Part shown: positions 38,001 through 44,881 of the stretch, piece by piece
Position numbering within the stretch: the stretch's first letter is position 1
Layout: every line of letters begins with the position of its first letter
Origin: Nonomuraea guangzhouensis
GTDB lineage: Bacteria > Actinomycetota > Actinomycetes > Streptosporangiales > Streptosporangiaceae
DNA: 64,000 bases
Direction: 5' to 3'
Assembly: GCF_019396345.1 (NCBI RefSeq)
Contig: NZ_JAHKRM010000009.1
Coordinates: forward strand, 248,001-312,000
The notes under the pieces: model-generated
What the model was told of the DNA's origin: nothing
The model's input: the letters and a program-made list of their open reading frames with translations, nothing else
Database searches by the model: none
Program-made: the position numbers and the translations under genes

Positions 38001-40428
38001 CGGGGTCACCAGGACGCGCGTGTACGACGCCGCCCAGCGCCTGGTCGAGGAGAGCGGCTCGGGGGCGGAGGCGGCGACGAGCAAGCGCACGTTCGCCTAC
38101 GACCTAGCCGGCCGCATGCTGAAGGCCGGCGACGACGCCTACACCTACGACGACCGCGGCCTGCTGCTCACGGCCACCGGCCCGTCGGGGCAGTCCACCA
38201 TGGCCTACAACGACGAAGGCCAGCTCACCCAGCAGAGCGACGCGGCGGGCACCACCACCTACGGCTACAAGGGCGGCCGGCTCGACACGCTCAAGGACGG
38301 CATCACCGCCGCCACCCAGACGCTCGGCTACGACGCGGCGGGGATGACCTCGAAGGTCGACTTCGGCGGCGGCCGGGCGCGCTCATTCGGCTACGACGAC
38401 ATGAGCCGGCTGACCAGCGACACCCTGCCCGGCGTCGTCTCCAACACCTACGCCTACGACAACTGCAACCGCACCACCAGCAAGAAGAGCACCGACACGG
38501 CCGGGACCGCCCAGAACACCTACACCTACGACTACGCCGGCCGCATCACCTCGTGGACCAAGGACGGCTCCACCACGAAGTACGGGTGGGACGACTCCGG
38601 CAACCTGACCACCGCCGGCACCTCCACCAGGACCTTCGACGAACGCGACCGGCTGCGTACCGCCGGCGACTCGACGTACTCCTACACCCCGCGCGGCACG
38701 CTGGCCAAGGTCAGCGGGCCGGGCGGGCAGCAGACGGCGTACACGTCGGACGCCCTGGACCGGCAGACCACGGCGGGCACCTCCACCTTCACCTACGACA
38801 GCCTCGACCGGCCCGCCACCCGCAACGGCACCGGCTTCGGCTACGCGGGCACCCAGCAGAAGCCGGTGTCCGACGGCTCGGACCACTACACCCGCAGCCC
38901 GGCCGGCGACCTGCTCTCCTTCGACCAGGACGGCGAGGCTCGCCTGGCCCTGTCCGACCGGCGCAAGGACGTCATCGCCGCCCTCACCCCGGACGGCAAG
39001 CCCGCCGCTTCGGCCACCTATGACCCGTTCGGCACGGTCACGGCGGAGACCGGCAGCATGCCGAACGCCGGCTTCCACGGCGACTGGACCGACCCCGCCA
39101 CCGGCCAGGTCCGGCTGGACGACAACTGGTACGCCCCCGGCACCGCCACCTTCGACCGGCCCGAGGACCAGTACCCCGACCCGACCCCCAAGTCGATCAA
39201 CGGCAACCGCTACACCTACGGCCACGGCGCGCCGATCGACATGATCAGCCCCGGCGCCGCCGCACCCTGCATCTGCTGGGGCTGGGCCGGCCCGATCCTC
39301 ATCCCCTTCCCGTGCCCGCACATCGGGCCTCCGGAGGGCGAGAAATACGTCCCCATCGACCCGGGCGACACCAGCCGCGACAGCAACGGTGGCTCCGGCG
39401 GCGGCGGTGGTGGTGGCGTTCGCGCCCCGACCGGCCCCTCCCCCGAGGAACTGGCCGAACGGGCCCGCCGGGCCGCGATCGAACGGGCCCGCCGCCGCAC
39501 CGAGGAGGCCAAGCGCCGCCAATCAGAGCAGGCCAGGCGCAACCCGTTCCGCATCGACCCGGATCTGACCGATCCCGGCTACGCCAGTCCGAACGACAAC
39601 ATCTCCGAAGGCGCCAAGCGTCCGCCGCGCGCCATCAACGGCAAGGTCGACGTGGTCCGCGACACGGTGGCCACGCTGCGGAAGATCCACAACGACGCCG
39701 TACGCGCCGCGGGCCCGGTCGTCACACCCGTGTCCAGGGCCGCCGTCTCACCGCCGCCCGAGGCGCTGCCGCTGCCGGACTTCTCCGCCGGCCGCACCCC
39801 GCCCTCCTCCCCCGGAACCACCGTCACGGCCGGCGCTCCCCGACCCCGGCCCATCAACCTGCCCATCGACATCGGCCAGACCTTCCGATATCCGGCGCCG
39901 ACCTGGACCAACCCGAGCTCCCGGCCCTCCGGCTCCGCCGATGACGACGACGATGACTGCCGCGCGTACAAGCAGTACATGCCTCTGGACAGCGCCGGCC
40001 GCACCACCGAGGCGCGTGCCCAGTACTGCAGCCCGGCCGACCTGGAGGGCGGCTCCGGCGCGAAGAAGAGCATCCACCCGTCCGGCTGGCCGAAGGACCC
40101 CGTCACCGGCAAGTACACCAACCCCGGCAACACCTTCTCCCGCGGCCACCTCATCGGTAACCAGCTCGGCGGCAACGGCAAGGACCCGCGCAACCTGTTC
40201 ACGATTTACCAGAAGATGAACAACTCGGCCATGAAAAGCTACGAGTACAAGGTCAAGAACGCGGTGGACAGGGGTGAGCAGGTGTACTACGACGTCCGGC
40301 CCGTGTACCTGGGACACTCGAACCGCGCCTCAGCGATCCACATGTACGCGCGGGGCAACAAAGGGCTGTACTTCAACATCACCATCCAGAACAGCCCCGG
40401 TCAGAGCGTGTTCCCCATGGCCCGCTGA
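32026..40428 (+). CDS. Secreted Rhs-repeat polymorphic toxin with C-terminal DNA/RNA nuclease
   Basis: This is a 2800-aa protein. Residues 1-26 form a signal peptide. Domains follow in order: N-terminal beta-rich/DNRLRE-like region (about 100-290), a DUF6531-type start of the Rhs shell (about 515-600, EFDPQVGNYTTG), a LamG/concanavalin-like insertion (about 726-962, GRWHHAVLSAMGSTQTLYLDG) and many YD repeats (about 1100-2345, e.g. YTYDGLGRLTSETD). A Gly/Arg/Pro linker (2430-2640) precedes the toxin (about 2645-2800). The toxin has SRGHLIGNQLGG with His2708, the signature of the EndA-like DNA/RNA non-specific endonucleases (Endonuclea_NS_2). The Rhs shell would hold the nuclease until delivery to competitors. 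No immunity gene was recognised. Confidence 0.93.
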   Translation: MRLASRCLLVLLLVLSGGAVVLTVPPGSPPAQEWGSAAGLEHVVNAAGNTSRPRTVRSTYPLIQVGGRPAQPNVARVTQGKAGWSGVRTTEFTAGPGVRSAPRVLAVTPGVEQSDASGSMSATEGGTTGGGQVLTIGKRSAAYLAFSQLDEKLKYHRIFGAGLWMVNYEADTCKARPVSVHPVTQAWSGQSYPGPSVGGALARKSFSHGYIAFGATKSKCPFKPVVFDLGKAGRDLVQRWVNGTQPNYGLSVRDASSDALGDKKFTGHDTKNPPRLFVTHSPYNATYAITNAVPNPPVTQAQNGKIKITVTNLGAEAWTPGAYYLGYRVYDTKGKLVTQQRSANLTQSVARNAKVKLDAEIKALKPGTYSIDFTMVHTGGPVFTDDQVRPIRLILKIIDIPPVLQEVYPPNGYQAPTLTPQLWASAVDLDAPAGSALSYKFEVCEKTDGGGTTGCFDSGYGPAQAWAVTAGKLSWSKTYQWRALVKDGTTEVPSPWVTLLTWVPQPELTSRVAGAPQGGQDKEFDPQVGNYTTGVTDLSVNTAGPDLSVTRTYNSLDPRRDAAFGAGWTTQYDMRVTPDQDGSNNVVVSYADGQQVRYGRNPDGTFSPPPGRQATLSVDSSGRWKLADKAGTVYEFASTKLSKITDANGHSLTLTYDLSNKLSRATAQPGGRALAFTWSGAHVASVRADAATDTATWSYAYTGDLLAKACGPGGVCTSYEYGTGSHYRSAVLDSVPQAYYRLGEDDGVTASSEITVNLGKDAGTHSNVTLAAQGALAGTGDTAASFNGTTSYVKLPPGTVKKTRDVAVELWFRNSTTGSGGPLLGYQDKPLDSTPTLGVPLLYTGTDGLLHGQFWSGGTIKPITAPTAVNDGRWHHAVLSAMGSTQTLYLDGKAAGTLTGQTPSHLTLTHNQIGAAAVTSLASWPGWGTQTRRSYAGSIDEVAIYPHPLGPDSVAAHYREGLAAAGPLTRTTLPSGKVATEVAYDAGLDRVSEYTDADGGTWRIGAPVVYGGDADLRRAVEVRDPAGHPYFYEYDALSGWIVRLGLPAGQATGEPEEPPSSSPTPSPTYVCTTPDPGDPTFCTTLPGNQGDTPDFIEQYMDGVAIRTFGYDDHGYLTTLTNENGQPVKLAYDKRGNITSRTTCRADKNCQTAYTAYPAVTTPADPRNDRPTEYRDGRSTSATDNRFRTSYTYTASGNVLTETHPDGGLVKYAYTTGTEPAPGGGAMPAGLPLTITDERGAVTKYAYFSNGDLATLTTASGMVTSYTYDGLGRLTSETDVSDSVPAGARTTYAYDDLSRLTTITRAAGTNAVTGAKQQQRSRATYDADDNLTSITLTDLASDAPPRVATYAYDDHNRIERVTDAEGNDSGYDYDLLGNLIARIDGNDNRYEYRYTTRNLLAEIRLRDFDGDPEGAPEAGPYLVLNSYAYDFSGRLVRETDAMGRTVTYEYYPDELLKSVTQKNVARPDGTKRDYVITSYEYDGDGNPTRQVADNGASVTENGFDAAGRMTSSTIDPGGLARRTVFRYDAAGNITQISRTGQPSNVGWALPATAETVDLAYDGPGRPVRQTVTDGSASLTTSYAYDQRDLTIATTDPRGNLAGADPAAFTTTYAYDEIGRPIRTTGPPVAAESGGGPATTVRPQEVTGYNAFDDTTEVKDARGDVTRAEYDRLGRAVKQISPTYTPPGSTTPLTPTMQNRYDGDGNLVELIDPLGGSTRYTYDRLGRVQVEDRPAATNDERAEWRYTYTRTGEVLSVTDPTGARSETTYDDLRRPVTATQVERRPSARDLVTRYAYDDAGATTSIASPSGLTSTYAYDSLHQQVRSTDPAGVKTEYGYDAMGRQVRTTDGLGRTSKMTYDGFGRMTGLADLSPSGAELRKREFVFDAAGNPTVSIDRECHRTTFAYDALDRLTKQVEEVSDTSAITTTFGYDADGYQTRYTDGRGNATLYTVNSLGLPESVVEPATAAHPAAADRTWTASYDKGGNPVSLLAPGGVTRTRVYDAAQRLVEESGSGAEAATSKRTFAYDLAGRMLKAGDDAYTYDDRGLLLTATGPSGQSTMAYNDEGQLTQQSDAAGTTTYGYKGGRLDTLKDGITAATQTLGYDAAGMTSKVDFGGGRARSFGYDDMSRLTSDTLPGVVSNTYAYDNCNRTTSKKSTDTAGTAQNTYTYDYAGRITSWTKDGSTTKYGWDDSGNLTTAGTSTRTFDERDRLRTAGDSTYSYTPRGTLAKVSGPGGQQTAYTSDALDRQTTAGTSTFTYDSLDRPATRNGTGFGYAGTQQKPVSDGSDHYTRSPAGDLLSFDQDGEARLALSDRRKDVIAALTPDGKPAASATYDPFGTVTAETGSMPNAGFHGDWTDPATGQVRLDDNWYAPGTATFDRPEDQYPDPTPKSINGNRYTYGHGAPIDMISPGAAAPCICWGWAGPILIPFPCPHIGPPEGEKYVPIDPGDTSRDSNGGSGGGGGGGVRAPTGPSPEELAERARRAAIERARRRTEEAKRRQSEQARRNPFRIDPDLTDPGYASPNDNISEGAKRPPRAINGKVDVVRDTVATLRKIHNDAVRAAGPVVTPVSRAAVSPPPEALPLPDFSAGRTPPSSPGTTVTAGAPRPRPINLPIDIGQTFRYPAPTWTNPSSRPSGSADDDDDDCRAYKQYMPLDSAGRTTEARAQYCSPADLEGGSGAKKSIHPSGWPKDPVTGKYTNPGNTFSRGHLIGNQLGGNGKDPRNLFTIYQKMNNSAMKSYEYKVKNAVDRGEQVYYDVRPVYLGHSNRASAIHMYARGNKGLYFNITIQNSPGQSVFPMAR

Positions 40429-40443
40429 CCCCCGGACGCCCCA

Positions 40444-40476
40444 AGACCCCGGCCCCACCGACGGGCGCCGGGGTCT
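40444..40476 (+). terminator. Rho-independent-type hairpin after the Rhs toxin
   Basis: AGACCCCGGC (40444-40453) pairs perfectly with GCCGGGGTCT (40467-40476) around a 13-base loop, 16 bases after the toxin stop. It ends the FG-GAP/Rhs transcript and leaves no room for a cotranscribed immunity gene. Confidence 0.75.
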
Positions 40477-40493
40477 CCGGGCGGGGTACCACC

Positions 40494-40585
40494 GTGTGGC
40501 GGAGGAGGACGCCGAGGAGCAGGCCAACCTCGGCACGCTGCCGCACCGCCTCCCGGCCAAGGCCCCCGCGCCCGGCCGCTCCTGA
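40494..40585 (+). other. Possible C-terminal gene fragment after the toxin
   Basis: One frame reads RVAEEDAEEQANLGTLPHRL to a stop at 40583-40585, which looks like the natural C-terminus of a protein rather than random sequence. No start or upstream domain is present, so it may be a recombined scrap. It could equally be chance, and 40586-40681 shows nothing further. Confidence 0.25.
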
Positions 40586-40681
40586 TGGACCGTCCTGGTG
40601 CCACCGCGACCGCTTGACCGGCAAGGATGCCCTACCGATCAAGAACTACAGCTGCCGTCACCTTCGGCAAAGATGCGGCGG

Positions 40682-41638
40682 TCATGCGTTCACCATCTCG
40701 TCCTTGTGGCGGAACAGGGTCCGGTATTCCTGAGGAGAAGTGCCAAGGTGCCGATGGAACGCGGCCCGCAAGGAAGCGGGAGCGCCGAGCCCGGCGAGGC
40801 GGCCGATCTGCTCGATGGGCACGGTGGTCGCCTCCAGCAGTTCGCGTGCTCGGTCAATGCGTGCGTCGGTCAGCCAGGTCATCGGCGGGGTGCCGGTCTC
40901 CTTGCGGAAGCGGCGGATCAGTGTCCGCCGCGACATGTGGGCGCGTCCTGCGAGGTCGTCGACGGTCAGGGGCTTCGCAAGGTTGTCCAGCATCCACTCA
41001 CGCAGCAGAGCAAGTTCGTCTCCGCTCGCTTCGGGGCGGAATTGGTCGACGAACTGTGCTTGGCCTCCCCGTCGTCGTGGCGGCGCGACGAGAGCGCGTG
41101 CGTGTGTGTTCGCCGCTGCGGCGCCGTGGTCGGTGCGGATCAGGTGCAGGCACAGGTCGATTCCCGCGGTCACGCCGGCGGAGGTGAGGATGTCACCGTC
41201 GTCGACGTAGAGCTGATCGCGCAGGACATCGACGCGTGGGTAGCGCTGACGCAATTGCTCGGCGTGCCGCCAGTGCGTGGTCGCGGGGCGCCCGTCGAGC
41301 AGCCCGGCCGCGGCAAGGGTGAAGGCCGCGGTGCAAATGGAGACGAGTCGGGCGCCTCGGGCGTGAGCCGCCTGTAGCGCCGCCAGAAGCTCCGCTGACG
41401 GGGCCGTGTCAATGTCGTCGTACCCCGGAATGATCACAGTGTCGGCGTCGTTCAGCGCCGCGAGGCCGGCCGCGACCGTGATCGCGAAGCCGGGCCCTGG
41501 CACCTGTCCGGTCTCGGTGTCAGCGCACACGGTCAGCTCATAGTGGGGGTCCATGCCGAAGATCTGCGTCGCGGTACCGAACTCGAGCGGGAGCACACCG
41601 GGCAGTGCGAGCACTGCAACGTGGTGTCTGTTTGTCAT
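40682..41638 (-). CDS. GlxA-type AraC transcriptional regulator with DJ-1/PfpI domain
   Basis: This is a 318-aa protein. Residues 5-170 are a DJ-1/PfpI-like (class I amidotransferase fold) sensor domain, with VSICTAAFTLAAAGLLDGR carrying the nucleophile-elbow-like Cys. Residues about 215-310 are the double AraC HTH (LTVDDLAGRAHMSRRTLIRRF, then IEQIGRLAGLGAPASLRAAF). The architecture is the GlxA family of activators or repressors. It is divergent from the first HD-domain protein across 73 bases with a clear dyad and probably controls it. The inducer is unknown. Confidence 0.92.
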   Translation of the reverse strand: MTNRHHVAVLALPGVLPLEFGTATQIFGMDPHYELTVCADTETGQVPGPGFAITVAAGLAALNDADTVIIPGYDDIDTAPSAELLAALQAAHARGARLVSICTAAFTLAAAGLLDGRPATTHWRHAEQLRQRYPRVDVLRDQLYVDDGDILTSAGVTAGIDLCLHLIRTDHGAAAANTHARALVAPPRRRGGQAQFVDQFRPEASGDELALLREWMLDNLAKPLTVDDLAGRAHMSRRTLIRRFRKETGTPPMTWLTDARIDRARELLEATTVPIEQIGRLAGLGAPASLRAAFHRHLGTSPQEYRTLFRHKDEMVNA

Positions 41639-41677
41639 AGTGGCACGATTTTAGCGCTGCTTGGCATCCGTGCCACT
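41639..41677. promoter_or_regulatory. 9-bp inverted repeat between AraC and HD gene
   Basis: AGTGGCACG (41639-41647) and CGTGCCACT (41669-41677) are perfect inverted arms whose centres are 30 bases apart, about three helical turns. They fill the gap between the divergent GlxA-type regulator and the HD protein, so they are a likely operator for both. Confidence 0.55.
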
Positions 41678-41711
41678 TTTGGGAGGAGGGCCGGCCTCGT
41701 ACCGTTGAGCC

Positions 41712-42377
41712 ATGAACGACACCCTCGCCCTCTCGGGAGGGCTGCAGAACGAGGTACTTGCTCGTCCCACTGGACCCATGGCTGAGGCGAGCCTCGCCGC
41801 GGCACGGGCTGCGGTGCATCCATCTGTGCTGAACCACAGCATTCGCGGTTTCTACTGGGCCCGTCTGCTCGCCGCCCACAGAGGCGTCCTGAACGACGCG
41901 GACTACGACGAGGAGCTCCTGTTCGCCGCCCACGTGATGCACGACTTGGGAACAGGCCCCGACGCACCGGGCCGGCTCCGGTTCGAGATGGAAGGCGCCG
42001 ATCTTGCCGCCACAGTGCTGACCGGTCTCGGCACCCCCGCCCGGGACGTCGACCGGGTCTGGGAGGCGATCGCTCTTCACACCACTCCGCAGATCCCCGA
42101 ACGAATGGGACTGCTGACCTACCTCACCTACGAAGGAGTCTGGATAGATTTCGGCAAACATTTCGACGTCGTGGCCAAGGAGCAGAGGCAGATCCATGCC
42201 GCCTACCCACGGCTTGAGATGGTCCGTCATCTGACCGACGAAGTCCTCGCCCACGGAGCCCACTCCGAAACGGCCGCGCCCCCCTACGCGATCGCCTATC
42301 ACCTCGCGCGCGAGCGGGAAGCAGATGGAGTCACCATCATGGAGCGTGGCGTCGCCAATGGCCCGTGGGGCGAGTAG
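41712..42377 (+). CDS. HD-domain protein (paralogue of the one at 47467)
   Basis: This is a 221-aa protein with an HD-type phosphohydrolase fold. NHSIRGFYWARLL supplies the first His, FAAHVMHDLG the HD pair, and a later VWEAIALHT a downstream His. Members of this small group resemble cyanamide hydratase/HDIG-like enzymes, but the substrate is not evident. It is strongly similar along its length to the 195-aa protein at 47467-48054 (shared YDEELLFAA, MEGADLAA, DVDRVWEAIALH). It is divergent from a GlxA-type regulator and 83 bases ahead of the carbonic anhydrase. No strong ribosome binding site precedes the ATG; GGAGGAGG lies 23 bases upstream. Confidence 0.85.
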   Translation: MNDTLALSGGLQNEVLARPTGPMAEASLAAARAAVHPSVLNHSIRGFYWARLLAAHRGVLNDADYDEELLFAAHVMHDLGTGPDAPGRLRFEMEGADLAATVLTGLGTPARDVDRVWEAIALHTTPQIPERMGLLTYLTYEGVWIDFGKHFDVVAKEQRQIHAAYPRLEMVRHLTDEVLAHGAHSETAAPPYAIAYHLAREREADGVTIMERGVANGPWGE

Positions 42378-42460
42378 CGGCAGCGATCGACCGGCGCCCC
42401 GTTTCCTGTTCCAGGAAAGCCCTCTCTCATATTGACCGTACTGCGAGAATCGAGTCAAGC

Positions 42461-43057
42461 ATGTCGAAATTTGTCGAATTCACATTCAGAGCGCAGCCGG
42501 GCTACAGCGAACCGGCGGCTCGCGAGCTCCTCACCGGTTCCATCCCTGTCAGGACGATTGCCATCCACTGCTTTGACCCCCGGGCGGCCGGCATTCCGAA
42601 AGCAGTGGCCGATTACTTCGGTGACGAGGTCTACCCCGGTGATCTTATCCTCAACGAGGACGGCCAGATGGTAGGTGCTACAGCGACGGTGTTCCCTCTC
42701 GTCATCGGGGGTGGCCGGGCAGCGGACGCTCTTCGCTCGATCACCGTCTCCCAGTACCTCTTCGGACTCGAGCGGGTTGTCGTCGTACACCACTCCTTCT
42801 GTGGCGCCAGCTCCTTCTCCGAGGAGGGGATCGTCGATTCGTGGAAACGTGAACAGCACAGGGACATCTCGTCTCTGTACGACTGGGATGGCATCCGCAT
42901 CGCCGACTTCGAGCAGTCACTCAACTACGACGTGAGCCTGATCCGCAACAACCCAGGCACGCCGAAGCACCTTGAGATTTATGGCCTCTTCTACAACATC
43001 GATTCCGGCGAACTGACAGAGGTCGTCCGGGACGTTCCCGCCAAGGCCGCACCATAA
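42461..43057 (+). CDS. Beta-carbonic anhydrase-like protein
   Basis: This is a 198-aa protein. The ATG at 42461 is preferred; the open frame begins earlier inside the previous gene's end. The zinc ligands of beta-carbonic anhydrases are visible as Cys37, His111 and Cys114 (AIHCFDPR and VHHSFCG), with Asp39-Arg41 as the catalytic dyad. Usual family texts are CxDSR and HxxCG, so CFDPR is a slight variant. It would interconvert CO2 and bicarbonate in the cytosol. Third-position GC is lower than in neighbouring genes, which hints at acquisition. A strong hairpin follows the stop. Confidence 0.85.
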   Translation: MSKFVEFTFRAQPGYSEPAARELLTGSIPVRTIAIHCFDPRAAGIPKAVADYFGDEVYPGDLILNEDGQMVGATATVFPLVIGGGRAADALRSITVSQYLFGLERVVVVHHSFCGASSFSEEGIVDSWKREQHRDISSLYDWDGIRIADFEQSLNYDVSLIRNNPGTPKHLEIYGLFYNIDSGELTEVVRDVPAKAAP

Positions 43058-43059
43058 TC

Positions 43060-43117
43060 CAAGTGCAGGTGCGGCCGGCAGGAGAATCTGATCCATGTCC
43101 GCCGCACCTGCAACTTG
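43060..43117 (+). terminator. Long hairpin after the carbonic anhydrase
   Basis: CAAGT+GCAGGTGCGGC (43060-43075) pairs with GCCGCACCTGC+ACTTG (43101-43117) over 16 bp with one bulged base, enclosing a 25-base loop. It begins two bases after the stop codon. Confidence 0.6.
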
Positions 43118-43498
43118 ACTTCACTTTCTGGCTGCGGAATCAGCGGCATGCCGCCCTGGAAAGCAGCGGCGAACAGGTGAGTGAGCGCGGCCAAGGCTGC
43201 ATTCGCGTGGACCGCGTTGGCGAGAAAGCCCCATCTCCCGGCACCAGGCCGTGCGGATCCTCCCCAGCTCCGGGGCCTGCGGGGACATCCTGCTGGCGCG
43301 GGTGCATCTCCCGCGAGAGGATCCGCCAGCGCCCCGCTCTGGGGTGGGAGTGATCATTGAGTGCTTCTCTCCGATGGACGGCGTCAGGCTGTCCGCTCCT
43401 GCACCCGCCGCGATGCCGACGCCCTCCGCATGCTCGGTGATATCGCCAGCCGAGGCGGCACGATGAGCCGACGCCCGGATCGACGCGAACCCGATGAT
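43118..43498. other. Gene-free spacer
   Basis: No convincing coding frame was found on either strand. A + strand frame with LLSDGRRQAVRSC and DADALRMLGDIASR just before 43490 may be the eroded front of the HxlR remnant that follows. No repeats or hairpins stand out. Confidence 0.35.
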
Positions 43499-43867
43499 CG
43501 ACCCGCGCTCACGCTGGCCGCACGTCTCAAGCACCTCGAGCAACATGACGTGCTGCGTCGCACCACGCTGCCGGGTGCGCCTCACGGCTCCGGAAGAGGC
43601 GGCGCGTTTCGACACGCTCACGGAGTTGGTGGTCGGCGAGGAGACGCTGTGGCTGCAGGGCGACGGCGAGCGGGTACAGGCGAAAACCGGCCCAAACTGC
43701 GCCTGACCTGCGACAAGGAGACGTTCTACGTCCTCGCGAAGGGGCAGGTGGCCATCGACGACGCGGTGGCCTCAGGGCGACTCGTCGTGGACGGCGAGCC
43801 TGACACCGCCCGGCTGTTCTTCGAACTGTTCCGCCTGCCCGACGGACATCGCGCAACCTCTCTCTAA
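43499..43867 (+). pseudogene. HxlR-family regulator remnant with C-terminal domain
   Basis: The frame containing LTLAARLKHLEQHDVLRRT matches the recognition/wing region of HxlR regulators. The text then shifts to another frame (TAPEEAARFDTLTELVVGEE) and back to the first (KLRLTCDKETFYVLAKGQV, then LVVDGEPDTARLFFELF), a C-terminal SCP2-like sterol-binding domain often fused to actinobacterial HxlR proteins. The N-terminal CxIARxLxxLGxRW part is missing. At least two frameshifts and a 5' loss make it a pseudogene. It precedes the NmrA-like gene, which it may once have regulated. Confidence 0.65.
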
Positions 43868-43936
43868 GCCCGTGCGGGGCCGCTCAAAGGACTCACTCCC
43901 CCGCACCGGCTCTTCTCCAGAAACGGGAAAATCATC

Positions 43937-44812
43937 ATGGAACGCAATCTTCTGGTGATCGGGGCGACCGGCAAGACCGGCGGCCACACGGCCAACCTGC
44001 TGCTTCAGCACGGCCACCACGTCCGCGCGCTCGTCCGCCGAGTCGATGAGCGCTCCGAGAGGCTTGCCGGCCTCGGAGCGCAGATCGTGGAAGGCGATGT
44101 CCAGGACCTCAACTCCCTGGCGGAGGCGACGAAGGGGATCGACGCCCTGTACTTCACCTACCCGATCCGTAATGGCCTGATGGACGCCACGGCGAACGTG
44201 GCCGTGGCGGCGGAGGAGAACGGGGTGCAGGCGATCGTGAACATGTCGCAGATCTCCGCTCGCCGTGACTCCGCCAGCAACGCGGCGCGCCAGCACTGGG
44301 TCGCCGAGAGTGTACTGGACCGCTTCCCGGTGGCCGTCACCCACATCCGGCCGACCTTCTTCGCCCAGTGGCTGATCGATACCTGGGCCGATGGGACCGG
44401 CGAACTGCGGCTGCCCTTCGCCGACGGACGCCATGCCCCGATCGCCGAAAGCGACCAGGCAAGGGTGATCGCGGCCATCCTGGAGGACCCCGCCCCGCAC
44501 GCCGGCAAGATCTACCCGCTGTACGGGCCGGTGGAGCTCAACCATTATGAGATCGCCGAGAAGATGTCGAAGGCGCTCGGTCGTCAGGTCACCTACGTGC
44601 CCATCAGTCTCGACGAGTTCAGGACCATCCTCGAGAACCGCGGCGCGCCGGAGCACCTGATCCAGCACCTTCTCGCGGTCGCGGTCGACTACCGCAACGG
44701 CATCTTCGCCGGTACGAACGACATCGTGAAGAAGATCGGCGGCACCGACCCCCTCGATGTCGAGAGCTTCGTCGCCCAGAACCGGGCGGCCTTCGACCCG
44801 CACACCGCCTGA
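43937..44812 (+). CDS. NmrA-family NAD(P)-binding protein
   Basis: This is a 291-aa atypical short-chain dehydrogenase. The N-terminal Rossmann loop is LVIGATGKTGGHTAN (residues 6-20), and LYFTYPIRNGLMD and VNMSQISARRDSAS follow. The catalytic Tyr-x-x-x-Lys of classic SDRs is absent, as usual in NmrA-like redox sensors and quinone-reductase-like proteins. It may sense NAD(P)H state or reduce a small carbonyl or quinone. A terminator with a perfect 16-bp stem follows and separates it from the convergent NmrA-like gene at 44882. Confidence 0.87.
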   Translation: MERNLLVIGATGKTGGHTANLLLQHGHHVRALVRRVDERSERLAGLGAQIVEGDVQDLNSLAEATKGIDALYFTYPIRNGLMDATANVAVAAEENGVQAIVNMSQISARRDSASNAARQHWVAESVLDRFPVAVTHIRPTFFAQWLIDTWADGTGELRLPFADGRHAPIAESDQARVIAAILEDPAPHAGKIYPLYGPVELNHYEIAEKMSKALGRQVTYVPISLDEFRTILENRGAPEHLIQHLLAVAVDYRNGIFAGTNDIVKKIGGTDPLDVESFVAQNRAAFDPHTA

Positions 44813-44818
44813 AATCCT

Positions 44819-44853
44819 CAGGACCATCAGCAGAACTTCTGCTGATGGTCCTG
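44819..44853. terminator. Bidirectional terminator, 16-bp perfect stem
   Basis: CAGGACCATCAGCAGA (44819-44834) pairs with TCTGCTGATGGTCCTG (44838-44853) around a three-base loop. It sits between the convergent NmrA-like genes and can end transcription from both sides. Confidence 0.85.
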
Positions 44854-44881
44854 TCCCCTGGAACGCCTGCGCGCCTGTCGG

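Noticed and set aside
35335-39060. Repeated DNA in the Rhs region as a CRISPR array or tandem repeat element
   Set aside because: The repetition comes from degenerate YD protein repeats of about 20 residues, not from identical DNA repeats with spacers.
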